Shown: piece after piece, positions 12,436-21,432 of the stretch
Layout of the letters: each line of letters begins with the position of its first letter
Numbering within the stretch: position 1 is the stretch's first letter
Assembly: GCA_016124585.1 (NCBI GenBank)
Contig: WGNL01000034.1
Span: 1-64,000, forward strand
Direction: 5' to 3'
DNA length: 64,000 bases
DNA from: Bacteroidota bacterium
Lineage (GTDB): Bacteria > Bacteroidota > Bacteroidia > Chitinophagales > Saprospiraceae
Notes under the pieces: generated by a model
Database searches by the model: none
What the model was told of the DNA's origin: nothing
What the model saw: the letters and a program-made list of their open reading frames with translations, nothing else
Translations under genes and position numbers: made by a program

Positions 12436-12849
12436 ATGAATTATTGGCTAGTCAAATCAGAACCTGGTGAATACAGCTTCGATGACCTTTTGAAAGATGG
12501 GACCACCGTTTGGAGTGGGGTTCGGAATTACGCTGCAAGAAACAATCTACGAGCCATGAAAAAAGGCGACCCCGTGCTGTTCTACCACAGTGTGGATGAC
12601 AGGGAAGTTGTAGGAGTCTCGGAAGTTTCACGTGAGTTTTATCCTGACCCTACGGCTGAGAGTGGAGATTGGTCTGCAGTGGATATTGTGCCAGTTACTA
12701 AACTGAATAAGCTTGTACATTTATCTGAAATTAAGAAAACAGACGAGTTGCAGAACATAGCGTTGGTTAGGATTGGTCGTTTATCAGTAATGCCTTTGGA
12801 AAAATCTGAATTCGAAAAAATTCTTCTTCTGGCTGAAACGATGCTTTGA
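12436..12849 (+). CDS. EVE domain-containing protein
   Basis: MNYWLVKSEPGEYSFDDLLKDGTTVWSGVRNYAARNNLRAMKKGDPVLFYHS. Confidence 0.92.
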   Translation: MNYWLVKSEPGEYSFDDLLKDGTTVWSGVRNYAARNNLRAMKKGDPVLFYHSVDDREVVGVSEVSREFYPDPTAESGDWSAVDIVPVTKLNKLVHLSEIKKTDELQNIALVRIGRLSVMPLEKSEFEKILLLAETML

Positions 12850-13393
12850 AGTCAATCGTCCAGAAATTGATTGTAGAATCTTTGTCAATTGTGACATTGA
12901 AAAATCAGTGCTTAATTTACCTTGTTGGAATTTTGACTTAAAAAATTCTTGATTTTTCATTTTTTGTGACTAGTTCACTGAGGATAAATTAAAATAATTT
13001 TTTTCATCAAAATTGAAAAAATAACGCAATTGCTCAATGGCATTGCAGTTAATTTAAGAACATTTCTCTAGATTTGTGACTAATCAGTGTTTTGACGAGG
13101 TTTTTTTTTTTGATTAATCCCATTACCTTTGTTGCCGTATTTGTTAAGTCTTATACTAAAGAGCTGAAATTTTCTCCCCGTATTTTTCCCTTAACCGATT
13201 GTTGGGTTGTTGTCCAACTTGAGCAATTCTCCTCTCAGTTCCTCAAATTAGCTCCTGTGTTTTTCATTTTACAGTTGCAAAAATTTAGAGGAAACTTGTC
13301 TCGATTCTCCCTCGGTCAAAATTTTTAGGTTTTTTTGAACTTACGTTAAGGGTATCTATTTACTATTTGTTATTAACCAAAACAAACACTAAC

Positions 13394-13792
13394 ATGAACA
13401 TCGAAAGGAAAAGAATCCTTATCATCGAGGATCATGAAAGCATTCGGCTTTTGCTAGGAACGATGTTGGCTAAGACCTACGAGGTTGTAACGATGAAAGA
13501 TGGCCTCGAAGGAATGGCTTGGCTCGTAAAGGGGAACCTTCCTGACCTAATTCTGCTCGACATGAGCATGCCACGACTCAGTGGCAACGATTTTCTTAAA
13601 AATATTCGTCAAAGTGGTTTTTTTCGTGACATTCCAGTAATTGTTGTGTCTGGAAATGATGGTGAAGATGACGTTAAACATTGCTTACGTTGGGGAGTCG
13701 ATGACTATCTAACAAAGCCATTTAATCCAATTTCACTAAAAAAGAGGATTGAAAATGTGCTTTACGAACCTGAATCATTCGTATTCAACTAG
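13394..13792 (+). CDS. Stand-alone response regulator receiver protein
   Basis: ILIIEDHESI, DLILLDMSMPRLSG, IPVIVVSGND, DDYLTKPFNP: all receiver catalytic residues present. Confidence 0.9.
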   Translation: MNIERKRILIIEDHESIRLLLGTMLAKTYEVVTMKDGLEGMAWLVKGNLPDLILLDMSMPRLSGNDFLKNIRQSGFFRDIPVIVVSGNDGEDDVKHCLRWGVDDYLTKPFNPISLKKRIENVLYEPESFVFN

Positions 13793-13868
13793 GCAGCACG
13801 TCACATTTTCAAGTCGTATTAGAAAGAAAAGGTTTTCGAACCTCTGGTAACAAATTAAAATCGACAAT

Positions 13869-14966
13869 ATGAACTCAAACTTACCTTTAAAAGACGAAGA
13901 TTCTGTGTTAGATGAAATAGTTGTACTTGGTTTTGATGGTTCCTTCAACGAGTGCCTTATCAATTCTTCTGGCATTGAAAATGGCTTCAGGATTCGGGAG
14001 TTTGACAATTCTTTCCTAGCTTTCCAATGGCTGCACAATGCAGTCGCTACCCAACACAACCACGATTTACCTAAAGCGATTGTTTGCGAGTTCGCTTCTT
14101 TAGAAGAAGAAAATTTTTTGTTGCTCCAAAATGTAAAGAAACATCCCCAGTTGAAATACATTCCACTCATCGCTATGAATCGGGATGGCCTCAACCACAA
14201 ACTGGAGGCACTAGAACTAGGATTTGATGACTACTATGATGTGCCAGTTCATTGGCAAGTACTACGTGACAGAGTTGACTTTTTAGCACAATTTCTTCAC
14301 GATTTTGATACAGTTTCTATTGAAGAAACGGAAGCAATGGGTGTTCGGATTTCGCCTGCAAAGCGGTTTTTTGACATCGTACTTGCCCTATCTGTCATTT
14401 TGGTCTTGAGCCCGATTCTTATCTTGGTTGCACTTCTGATAAAGTTTGAATCAAGGGGACCAGTCATTTATAGGTCAAAGCGAGTAGGAACAGGCTATCA
14501 GGTTTTTGACTTCCTGAAATTCCGCTCCATGTACCAAGATGCTGACCAAAGGCTCAAAGACTTGTCACATCTCAACCAATACAGTGCAAATGACAACGGC
14601 CCGCTTTTTACTAAAATCAACAATGACCCAAGGGTGACGAAGATTGGCCGATTTATCCGCAAAACGAGCCTTGATGAGCTTCCCCAACTTTTCAATATCC
14701 TGAAAGGTGACATGTCAGTAGTTGGAAACAGACCGCTTCCACTTTACGAAGCCGAGCAGTTGACCCGTGACCGTTGGGCCAAAAGGTTCCTTGCACCTGC
14801 TGGCTTAACAGGACTTTGGCAAGTGACCAAGCGTGGCAAAAACGACATGTCAACCGAAGAGCGTATCAATTTGGATGTGTCTTACGCAGATCACCACTCA
14901 TTTTGGTACGATATGAAAATCATCGCAAAAACCCCGTTTGCCATCATTCAAGAAGAAAACGTTTAA
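13869..14966 (+). CDS. Receiver-like domain fused to polyprenyl-phosphate sugar transferase
   Basis: N-terminal degenerate receiver (AIVCEFAS; DDYYDVPV) then AKRFFDIVLALSVILVLSPILILVALLIKFESRGPVIYRSKRVG...KFRSM...TSLDELPQLFNILKGDMSVVGNRP. Confidence 0.88.
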   Translation: MNSNLPLKDEDSVLDEIVVLGFDGSFNECLINSSGIENGFRIREFDNSFLAFQWLHNAVATQHNHDLPKAIVCEFASLEEENFLLLQNVKKHPQLKYIPLIAMNRDGLNHKLEALELGFDDYYDVPVHWQVLRDRVDFLAQFLHDFDTVSIEETEAMGVRISPAKRFFDIVLALSVILVLSPILILVALLIKFESRGPVIYRSKRVGTGYQVFDFLKFRSMYQDADQRLKDLSHLNQYSANDNGPLFTKINNDPRVTKIGRFIRKTSLDELPQLFNILKGDMSVVGNRPLPLYEAEQLTRDRWAKRFLAPAGLTGLWQVTKRGKNDMSTEERINLDVSYADHHSFWYDMKIIAKTPFAIIQEENV

Positions 14967-14973
14967 TCAAATA

Positions 14974-15936
14974 ATGGTATCCATCATCACTGTTAATTAC
15001 AATTCACTGGAAGTAACCTGTGAAATGCTCGAATCCATTCGCAAGTTTGGAGGGCAGCAAGTTGAGGTGATTGTCGTGGATAATGCCTCGGTAGAAGACC
15101 CAAGCGAATTTCTTAGAAACCATTTTCCGGAAGTAATTTATGTCAGAAGTGAAAAGAACCTTGGCTTTGCAGGTGGCAATAATCTTGGCATCAAGGCGAG
15201 CAATGGTGACTTCTTGTTCTTCCTCAATAACGACGCTGAACTGACCGAAGGTGCTATCGAAATGCTCCTGAAACTGTTCAGCACAAATTCCGGAATCGGC
15301 ATCGCAAGTCCGAAAATTTGTTACCATAACGCTAGACCGGGTAGTGAGCCGGACGTGATTCAGTACGTTGGTACTACCCACGTTCATCCGCTTACTGCCC
15401 GGAACAGCACTCTCGGCGAGCGGGAGTTGGACAAAGGACAGTATCACATCCCACAACCGACCGCCTATGCCCACGGTGCTGCCATGATGGTACCCCGTGA
15501 GGTCTTGAAAAAAGCAGGCATGATGTCGGAAGATTTCTTCCTGTACTATGAAGAATTGGATTGGTGCGAGCAAATCCGTCGAGCAGGCTACGATGTTTGG
15601 GTGGAGCCAAATGCTAAGATTTACCACAAGGAAAGCTATTCCGTCGGGAAAATCAGTGCGCTGAAAACCTACTATATCAATCGCAACCGCTTGTTTTTTA
15701 TGCGGAGGAACAAGACGAAAGCACAATGGATGGCATTTTGTGGGTTCCTGTTTCTTTTCACCATCCCTAAAAACACCATGCTGTTTTTAGCAAAAGGTGA
15801 ATGGAAAAATCTAAAAGCATTTTTGAAAGCAATCCGGTGGAATTTCACCGGTCAAAATATACGACCAGTCTCTACCCCCCTTACTTTTCCCCCTCCAAAA
15901 AATCTGAAATCTGAATTCATAAATCTGCAATCTTAA
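14974..15936 (+). CDS. Glycosyltransferase family 2 (rhamnosyltransferase-like)
   Basis: MVSIITVNYNSLEVTCEMLESIRKFGG, GFAGGNNLGIKASNGDFLFFLNNDAEL. The last ~24 codons are made of repeat sequence. Confidence 0.9.
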   Translation: MVSIITVNYNSLEVTCEMLESIRKFGGQQVEVIVVDNASVEDPSEFLRNHFPEVIYVRSEKNLGFAGGNNLGIKASNGDFLFFLNNDAELTEGAIEMLLKLFSTNSGIGIASPKICYHNARPGSEPDVIQYVGTTHVHPLTARNSTLGERELDKGQYHIPQPTAYAHGAAMMVPREVLKKAGMMSEDFFLYYEELDWCEQIRRAGYDVWVEPNAKIYHKESYSVGKISALKTYYINRNRLFFMRRNKTKAQWMAFCGFLFLFTIPKNTMLFLAKGEWKNLKAFLKAIRWNFTGQNIRPVSTPLTFPPPKNLKSEFINLQS

Positions 15937-16297
15937 ATCTCTGATTTACATTGGTTTATGATTTCAGATGTATGATTTAGGAGCATCCCAATTGCCAAAG
16001 AAATAAACCAGTCTCTACCCCCCGAACTTTTTTCTCAAAAACCTAAAGACAAACCAGTCTCTACCCCCCTTACATTCAATCAACTTGGACCGGCTTCCCT
16101 TCGTCGTTTCAATCAAAATATGACCAGACTCTACCCCCTTACTTTTTCCCTCTTCAAAATCTTAAATCGTTAATCTGAAATCTGTAATCTGAAATCATTG
16201 ATAGTTAGGGATTTCAGATTGCAGATATATGATTTTAGATTTATGATTTTGATGTATCCCAATCGCCAAAGACATGACCAGACTCTACCCCCCTTAC
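15863..16297. repeat. Five copies of a ~22-bp repeat (R)ACCAG(T/A)CTCTACCCCCCTTAC with AAATCTG-type heptamer runs between them
   Basis: Copies at about 15863-15884, 16006-16027, 16052-16073, 16122-16142, 16276-16297; two larger blocks end in gatttcag...tgtatgattta... and the shared atcccaat(t/c)gccaaaga. Confidence 0.85.
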
Positions 16298-16382
16298 TTT
16301 TTTTTCAAAGCCGAAACCTGAAACCCTCGGCTTCCCCAATACTGAGAACTGCTTATTTTTGCCAAAACACTGAACAAATACG

Positions 16383-17588
16383 ATGGAATTCATAAACTAC
16401 ACTTACGTCATCGTATCAGCTTTGCTGATTTTCTTTTTGCTTTTGCCGACATGGAACGTGTTTTTTTCACTTTTCAAAAAAGAAAAAATCAAGTCCGCAA
16501 AACAACCGAAAAACTTCGATTTCGGAAACATCATCACAGCGTACAAGAATGCTGACATCGCTAAGGGCCTCGTCAAATCTCTCCTGAAACAGCGACATAC
16601 CAACCACCATATCTACCTCGTCGCCGACGGTTGTGACCTCAAAAACTGGGATATTCAGGATGAAAAACTGACGGTACTTCGCCCGGAAGAACCCCTCAAC
16701 CTCAAGGCTAAAAGCATCATTCACAGTATCGATAATTTTGTTAGACGGCATGATTACATCACGGTTTTCGATGCAGACAATTTAGCGCACCCCGATTTTT
16801 TAACGGAAATAAACCGCTATGCCAACAGTGGCTATTTGGCTATTCAAGGCCAGCGAACTGCCAAAAACTTGGACACACTGATGGCTTGCGCAGATGCTTT
16901 GGGCGAGTTTTACAAAAATTATATTGACAGGGTAGCGCCATACCGCATCGGTTCGTCGGCAGTGATAAGTGGCAGTGGCATGGCGGTGGAATCGGAACTT
17001 TACAAGGCTTACCTCGCCAGCCCAGAAATCGAGCAGGGCAAACACCAGTGGAAGAAAATGCTCCAGGAGGACAAAATCCTACAGAATTTTTTGCTCCGCA
17101 AAAACACCAAAATCGCCTACGCCTGGGATGCCATTTGCTATGATGAAAAAGTGACCAACGCCGATGCCGTGGAGACACAGCGAAGTCGCTGGCTGTTCAG
17201 TTATTTTCAAAACATCCCAAATTCATTGGGTATTCTGCGCCGAGGGCTTTTCAATTTCAGTTGGAACCAATGGCTTTTCGGCCTCGTGACCATCGCACCG
17301 CCAATGTTTGTGATGCTTTTCGCTGCTTTCGCCTTGGCTATGCTTGGCTTGTTGGTAAACCCGTGGGTATCTTTGGCGCTGGTGGCTGCTGTGGTTTTGT
17401 TCATCTTGACCATTTTCTGGACGCTGAAACTCAGCAATGCGCCAAAGCCGGTTTGGAACGCCGTGGCTGCGATGCCATCTTTTGTTTGGCGACAAGTGAG
17501 AGGGCTTTTCAAAATGGGCAACCCTAACAAAAACTTCAAGCACACGGAGCACAAGGTGAGTGTGTCCATTGAAGACGTGATGAAGTAG
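16383..17588 (+). CDS. Membrane-bound glycosyltransferase family 2
   Basis: NIITAYKNADIAKGLVKSLLKQRH, ITVFDADNLAHPDFL, QRSRWLFSYFQN plus C-terminal TM helices. Confidence 0.85.
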   Translation: MEFINYTYVIVSALLIFFLLLPTWNVFFSLFKKEKIKSAKQPKNFDFGNIITAYKNADIAKGLVKSLLKQRHTNHHIYLVADGCDLKNWDIQDEKLTVLRPEEPLNLKAKSIIHSIDNFVRRHDYITVFDADNLAHPDFLTEINRYANSGYLAIQGQRTAKNLDTLMACADALGEFYKNYIDRVAPYRIGSSAVISGSGMAVESELYKAYLASPEIEQGKHQWKKMLQEDKILQNFLLRKNTKIAYAWDAICYDEKVTNADAVETQRSRWLFSYFQNIPNSLGILRRGLFNFSWNQWLFGLVTIAPPMFVMLFAAFALAMLGLLVNPWVSLALVAAVVLFILTIFWTLKLSNAPKPVWNAVAAMPSFVWRQVRGLFKMGNPNKNFKHTEHKVSVSIEDVMK

Positions 17589-17589
17589 G

Positions 17590-17715
17590 CATTGCGAATA
17601 TCGCATAGAGCTTTATGAATGTCGCAGCAGGCTTTATGAATGTCGCAGTAGACTTTATGAATGTCGCATAGAGCTTTATGAATGTCGCAATAGGCTTTAC
17701 GAACGGCGCATAAGG
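17590..17715. repeat. 21-bp tandem repeat array, 6 units
   Basis: Units ctttatgaatgtcgcag(c/t)ag(g/a) in exact 21-nt register at 17590, 17611, 17632, 17653, 17674, 17695; outer units degenerate. Confidence 0.9.
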
Positions 17716-17791
17716 CTGTGCGAAAAAATTAGTAGGAATTTTGAGTAATTCAACTGGTATTGCGACCAGAATTTTATCGAAAAACTAAAAA

Positions 17792-18142
17792 ATGCAATAC
17801 TCTGCCGAAGAAACGATAGCCGCCATCAACGCTTGGGACGAAGCGACCAAGTCCCATTTTCACCGATTAGTTTCCGTGAACCTGACCATTTCCATTCGGG
17901 TGATGATGGAAAACGATGACCTGAATGCCGAGCAAAAACTGGCCGAAATCAACCTACTCAATGAATTTCACCATCGGCTGCTGAGTTGGTGGCGCAGTGG
18001 TGATGGGGAATGGCAATCAGCAGAGAAGCTGTTCGGGTTGCTCCAGTTTTATGCGGAGAAAATGCAAAAACGGGGGGCGATTGAGTTTCCGGTGGTGTCG
18101 GCGTTTGAAACAGTGCAGGGTTTGCGGGCGGCGAGTAATTGA
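17792..18142 (+). CDS. Hypothetical protein
   Basis: 116 aa ORF directly upstream of and overlapping the SGNH gene (tgatg). Confidence 0.6.
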   Translation: MQYSAEETIAAINAWDEATKSHFHRLVSVNLTISIRVMMENDDLNAEQKLAEINLLNEFHHRLLSWWRSGDGEWQSAEKLFGLLQFYAEKMQKRGAIEFPVVSAFETVQGLRAASN

Positions 18143-18846
18143 TGAAGACTTTGACCTATATCTCGCTGATTGTCAATCTTCTGTTTATTGGAGGATTGGT
18201 TTTCGCCCTCCACAAATACGGCGGCCTCCGAAACCTCTGGGCAAAAATCAACAACCGGGGCATCGAGAAAACCTATTTTCATCGCAAAAACCTTTTTGAA
18301 ATGTTACCTCCCAAAGACGGGACCATCGTCATGCTCGGCAACAGCATCACCGCTGGCGGTGAGTGGACGGAACTGCTCGGCAACCCAAACATCTTGAACC
18401 GTGGCATCCCCGGCGACCACTGCGACGGAATGCGGGAACGCCTTAGCGAAGTGCTTCGGCACCATCCCTCCAAGATTTTTCTGATGGCTGGCGTGAACGA
18501 CCTGGCCTTTATTTCCCCCGAAAAGACTTGGCCGAAATACGAGCGCCTCGTCTACGAAATTTTGACAGAATCCCCCTCCACAAAGCTTTACCTCCAAAGC
18601 GTTTTGCCCGTCAACAACCTCGTCAGCCCAACCCCGGTGGACAATGAGGACGTGCAGGTACTGAATGCGAAAATCAAGGAATTTGCACAAGCTAACAACT
18701 TGGTTTTCATTGATTTATATAATGTCCTGCAAGATTTGGACGGAAATTTGGATGCAGCCTACACGCAGGACGGCATTCACTTGAATGGGGCGGCCTACCT
18801 GAAATGGGCAGCCGTTTTGAATGAAAAATTGAAAATTGAAAATTGA
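18142..18846 (+). CDS. SGNH/GDSL hydrolase
   Basis: IVMLGNSITAGGEW, LLGNPNILNRGIPGDHCDGMRERL, GVNDLAF, DGIHLNGAAYLKWA. Confidence 0.88.
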   Translation: MKTLTYISLIVNLLFIGGLVFALHKYGGLRNLWAKINNRGIEKTYFHRKNLFEMLPPKDGTIVMLGNSITAGGEWTELLGNPNILNRGIPGDHCDGMRERLSEVLRHHPSKIFLMAGVNDLAFISPEKTWPKYERLVYEILTESPSTKLYLQSVLPVNNLVSPTPVDNEDVQVLNAKIKEFAQANNLVFIDLYNVLQDLDGNLDAAYTQDGIHLNGAAYLKWAAVLNEKLKIEN

Positions 18847-18897
18847 TAATTATTCATTGTGTGCATTATCAATTGTCAATTCTCAATTTTCAATTGA
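18823..18897. repeat. Inverted heptamer-repeat hairpin at SGNH 3' end
   Basis: gaaaaattgaaaattgaaaattgataat ... attatcaattgtcaattctcaattttcaattg; left arm encodes the SGNH C-terminus KLKIEN*. Confidence 0.8.
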
Positions 18898-18903
18898 GAA
18901 AAA

Positions 18904-20523
18904 ATGATTTTCAACAGCCTTACATTTCTGGCATTCATCGCCATTTTCTTGCCCATCTATTTCAGTTTGAAGGGCAATGCACGGCTTTGGCTGAGCCTTT
19001 TCGCCAGTTATGTTTTTTATGGCTGGTGGGACTGGCGTTTTTTGACCTTGATTTCATTGTCAACCTTCATTGACTACTACCTCGGTGCGGTGATTCGGAA
19101 CGGGAATATCCTCAAGGAGCGAAAAACTTGGTACGAGGTATTTGGCTACGGGATGTTGATGTCGGTGCTGGTTTTGGGGCTGAATTTATTGTCGAAAACA
19201 GCGTTTCCCCAACTAAGCTATCTTGAATACTGGTACTTTCCGACTTTGGGCTTGTGGCTGACTTTCCTTGTGATTTATCTGACCAACAAAATTTCAACAG
19301 CCGAAAGCCGAGGTTACCGGATGATGGTGGTGAGCATGGTGCTGAATTTGGGCTTTCTTGGTTTTTTCAAATACTTCAACTTCTTTACCGATTCGTTTGA
19401 CCAAATGCTCGGCAATTTTGGGATGCATGCCTCTTGGAACACCCTGAATATTATCTTGCCTGTCGGTATTTCGTTCTACACCTTCCAGTCCATGAGCTAC
19501 ACAATTGATGTGTACCGCAAGGAAATCGAGCCAGAACTTAACTATCTGAAATTTGCCACTTTCGTCGCCTTCTGGCCGCAATTGGTAGCAGGTCCGATCG
19601 TGCGGGCCGTAGATTTTTTGCCACAATTCCAAAAAGACCACAACTTTCACTGGAACCGGGTCATTACCGGTACTGGCAGGGTGCTATGGGGTTTCTTCAA
19701 AAAATGCGTGGTGGCTGACTCGCTCGCACCCTTCGTGGACCAGATTTTCCATGAGCCAAATGGCTTTGCTTCCATCAATCTGGTTATCGCTGTATTTTTC
19801 TACGCCTTCCAGATTTATTGCGATTTCTCTGGCTACTCGGACATTGCTATCGGCTTCGCACGCATTCTTGGTTTTGATTTCAACGAAAATTTCAAGACGC
19901 CGTATTTCAGCCAAAACTTCAGTGAATTCTGGTCACGCTGGCATATTTCGTTGTCGAGTTGGTTGCGAGACTATCTCTACATCCCGCTTGGCGGCAACCG
20001 GAATGGTAAGTTCAACACTTACAAAAATAATATGTTGACAATGCTCCTCGGCGGCCTCTGGCACGGAGCAAACTGGACGTTTGTATTCTGGGGATTCCTG
20101 CATGGCTTGTACCTCATTGCACAGCGGCAACTGGGCAAGCCGTTCGGGTCGCTGATGAGTGGGCTGCGATTTCCCAGTTGGATGAAATCGGGTGTGAACA
20201 TCGCCTCGACCTTCTTTTTCACCTGTCTGGCCTGGATATTTTTCCGCTCCGCAAATTTTGGCATCGCCACCGATGTAATCAAAGGTATCGCCAGCTTCCA
20301 AGGCTTTTCGATGGTGAACGTGATGAACAAGTTCACAGTGATGAAGGGCTTCCTGCTGATTGGCATTTTGTTGACTATTGAGGTCAGCAATATTCGGATG
20401 CACTGGAACAGTTTAGCTTTCGAACGCCCGTCGTTCCGGGTGGTGGCTTACGCAACTTTGTTGCTGCTGTTGGCTTTCTTTGGCTCGTTTGGCAGCGGAG
20501 CGTTCATTTACTTTCAGTTTTAA
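18904..20523 (+). CDS. MBOAT-family O-acyltransferase (AlgI-like)
   Basis: LPVGISFYTFQSMSYTIDVYR, FWPQLVAGPIVR, FCDFSGYSDIAIG-type QIYCDFSGYSDIAIGFARILGFDF, FWSRWHISLSSWLRDYLYIPLGG, LLGGLWHGANWTFVFWGFLHG. Confidence 0.95.
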   Translation: MIFNSLTFLAFIAIFLPIYFSLKGNARLWLSLFASYVFYGWWDWRFLTLISLSTFIDYYLGAVIRNGNILKERKTWYEVFGYGMLMSVLVLGLNLLSKTAFPQLSYLEYWYFPTLGLWLTFLVIYLTNKISTAESRGYRMMVVSMVLNLGFLGFFKYFNFFTDSFDQMLGNFGMHASWNTLNIILPVGISFYTFQSMSYTIDVYRKEIEPELNYLKFATFVAFWPQLVAGPIVRAVDFLPQFQKDHNFHWNRVITGTGRVLWGFFKKCVVADSLAPFVDQIFHEPNGFASINLVIAVFFYAFQIYCDFSGYSDIAIGFARILGFDFNENFKTPYFSQNFSEFWSRWHISLSSWLRDYLYIPLGGNRNGKFNTYKNNMLTMLLGGLWHGANWTFVFWGFLHGLYLIAQRQLGKPFGSLMSGLRFPSWMKSGVNIASTFFFTCLAWIFFRSANFGIATDVIKGIASFQGFSMVNVMNKFTVMKGFLLIGILLTIEVSNIRMHWNSLAFERPSFRVVAYATLLLLLAFFGSFGSGAFIYFQF

Positions 20524-20532
20524 CCAAGAAAC

Positions 20533-21432
20533 ATGAAGAAATCTTACTGGATATTCGCTACGATTTTGCTTGCACTATTGCTTGATAGGGCAGGGGGGCT
20601 TCTTTTGGCGAAAATCACGAAAGATAGCCAATTCAGGTATTCTCAGTTGTACAATGGAAAGGAAGAAGCCGATATTCTATTCGTTGGCAACTCTCGTGGG
20701 CTTTCGTTTTACCAGCCCTACGCTGAGGAAAAAACGGGTCTCAAAACCGCAAACCTAAGTTACAACGGAATGCCCATCAACCTCGCCGCCCCGCTGGTGA
20801 TGGACTACCTCGACCGCCATCAACCACCGAAAGTGCTGGTCATGGACGTCTCGCTGATTGACAGCCAGCGTATGGACAACAAGCTCGGCTACCAGTTCAA
20901 CCACTATTCACCATACTCGCAGCGGCTTTCTGATTTATTGAAAAACAAGTTCCCAAACGATTATTATGCTGGTTTGATAAGCCACCTCTACCGCTACAAC
21001 AGCGAGGTTTTCCAGCGCACTTTTTATTATTGGAAAAAATCGGACAAGGACTGGCTGCTTGACCGAGTCATTTCACCAAATATGATGGAAGACGTTGATA
21101 ATCAAAAGCTTTTGCGGTTCAATTACGATAAAAACATGGTGGCGCAATTGGCTGAAATGGTCAAATATGCCCAACAAAAAGGGACTAGAGTAGAGTTGGT
21201 GGTGAATCCTTATTACCCCGCTTTTATCCCTAAAATCGGGAACTTGGATACCTTATTGGGTGACTTGAATACAGCCACAGGGCTTTCAGTCAAGAATTTT
21301 GAAAATGCTGTAACCCAAACTGAAGCCTTCGGGGACTACCAGCACGTTAACAAGGTCGGCGCAAAACTTTACCTAGACAAACTAGTGGAAGCTGGTGTTT
21401 TAGAAACTAAAACTGGCATGAATCAGCAGTGA
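20533..21432 (+). CDS. Hypothetical SGNH-like/DUF1574-like protein paired with MBOAT
   Basis: ADILFVGNSRGLSFYQPYAEEKTGLKTANLSYNGMPINLAAP; position directly after MBOAT. Confidence 0.6.
   Translation: MKKSYWIFATILLALLLDRAGGLLLAKITKDSQFRYSQLYNGKEEADILFVGNSRGLSFYQPYAEEKTGLKTANLSYNGMPINLAAPLVMDYLDRHQPPKVLVMDVSLIDSQRMDNKLGYQFNHYSPYSQRLSDLLKNKFPNDYYAGLISHLYRYNSEVFQRTFYYWKKSDKDWLLDRVISPNMMEDVDNQKLLRFNYDKNMVAQLAEMVKYAQQKGTRVELVVNPYYPAFIPKIGNLDTLLGDLNTATGLSVKNFENAVTQTEAFGDYQHVNKVGAKLYLDKLVEAGVLETKTGMNQQ

Noticed and set aside
13092-13328. 78-aa ORF in the 12.85-13.39 kb intergenic region
   Set aside because: Low-complexity Phe/Leu-rich reading of an AT-rich spacer; no start context or domain.
15863-16297. 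Five ~22-bp direct repeats considered as a CRISPR array
   Set aside because: Spacing is irregular (about 25-155 bp), the intervening sequence is itself repetitive rather than unique, and no cas genes are nearby.
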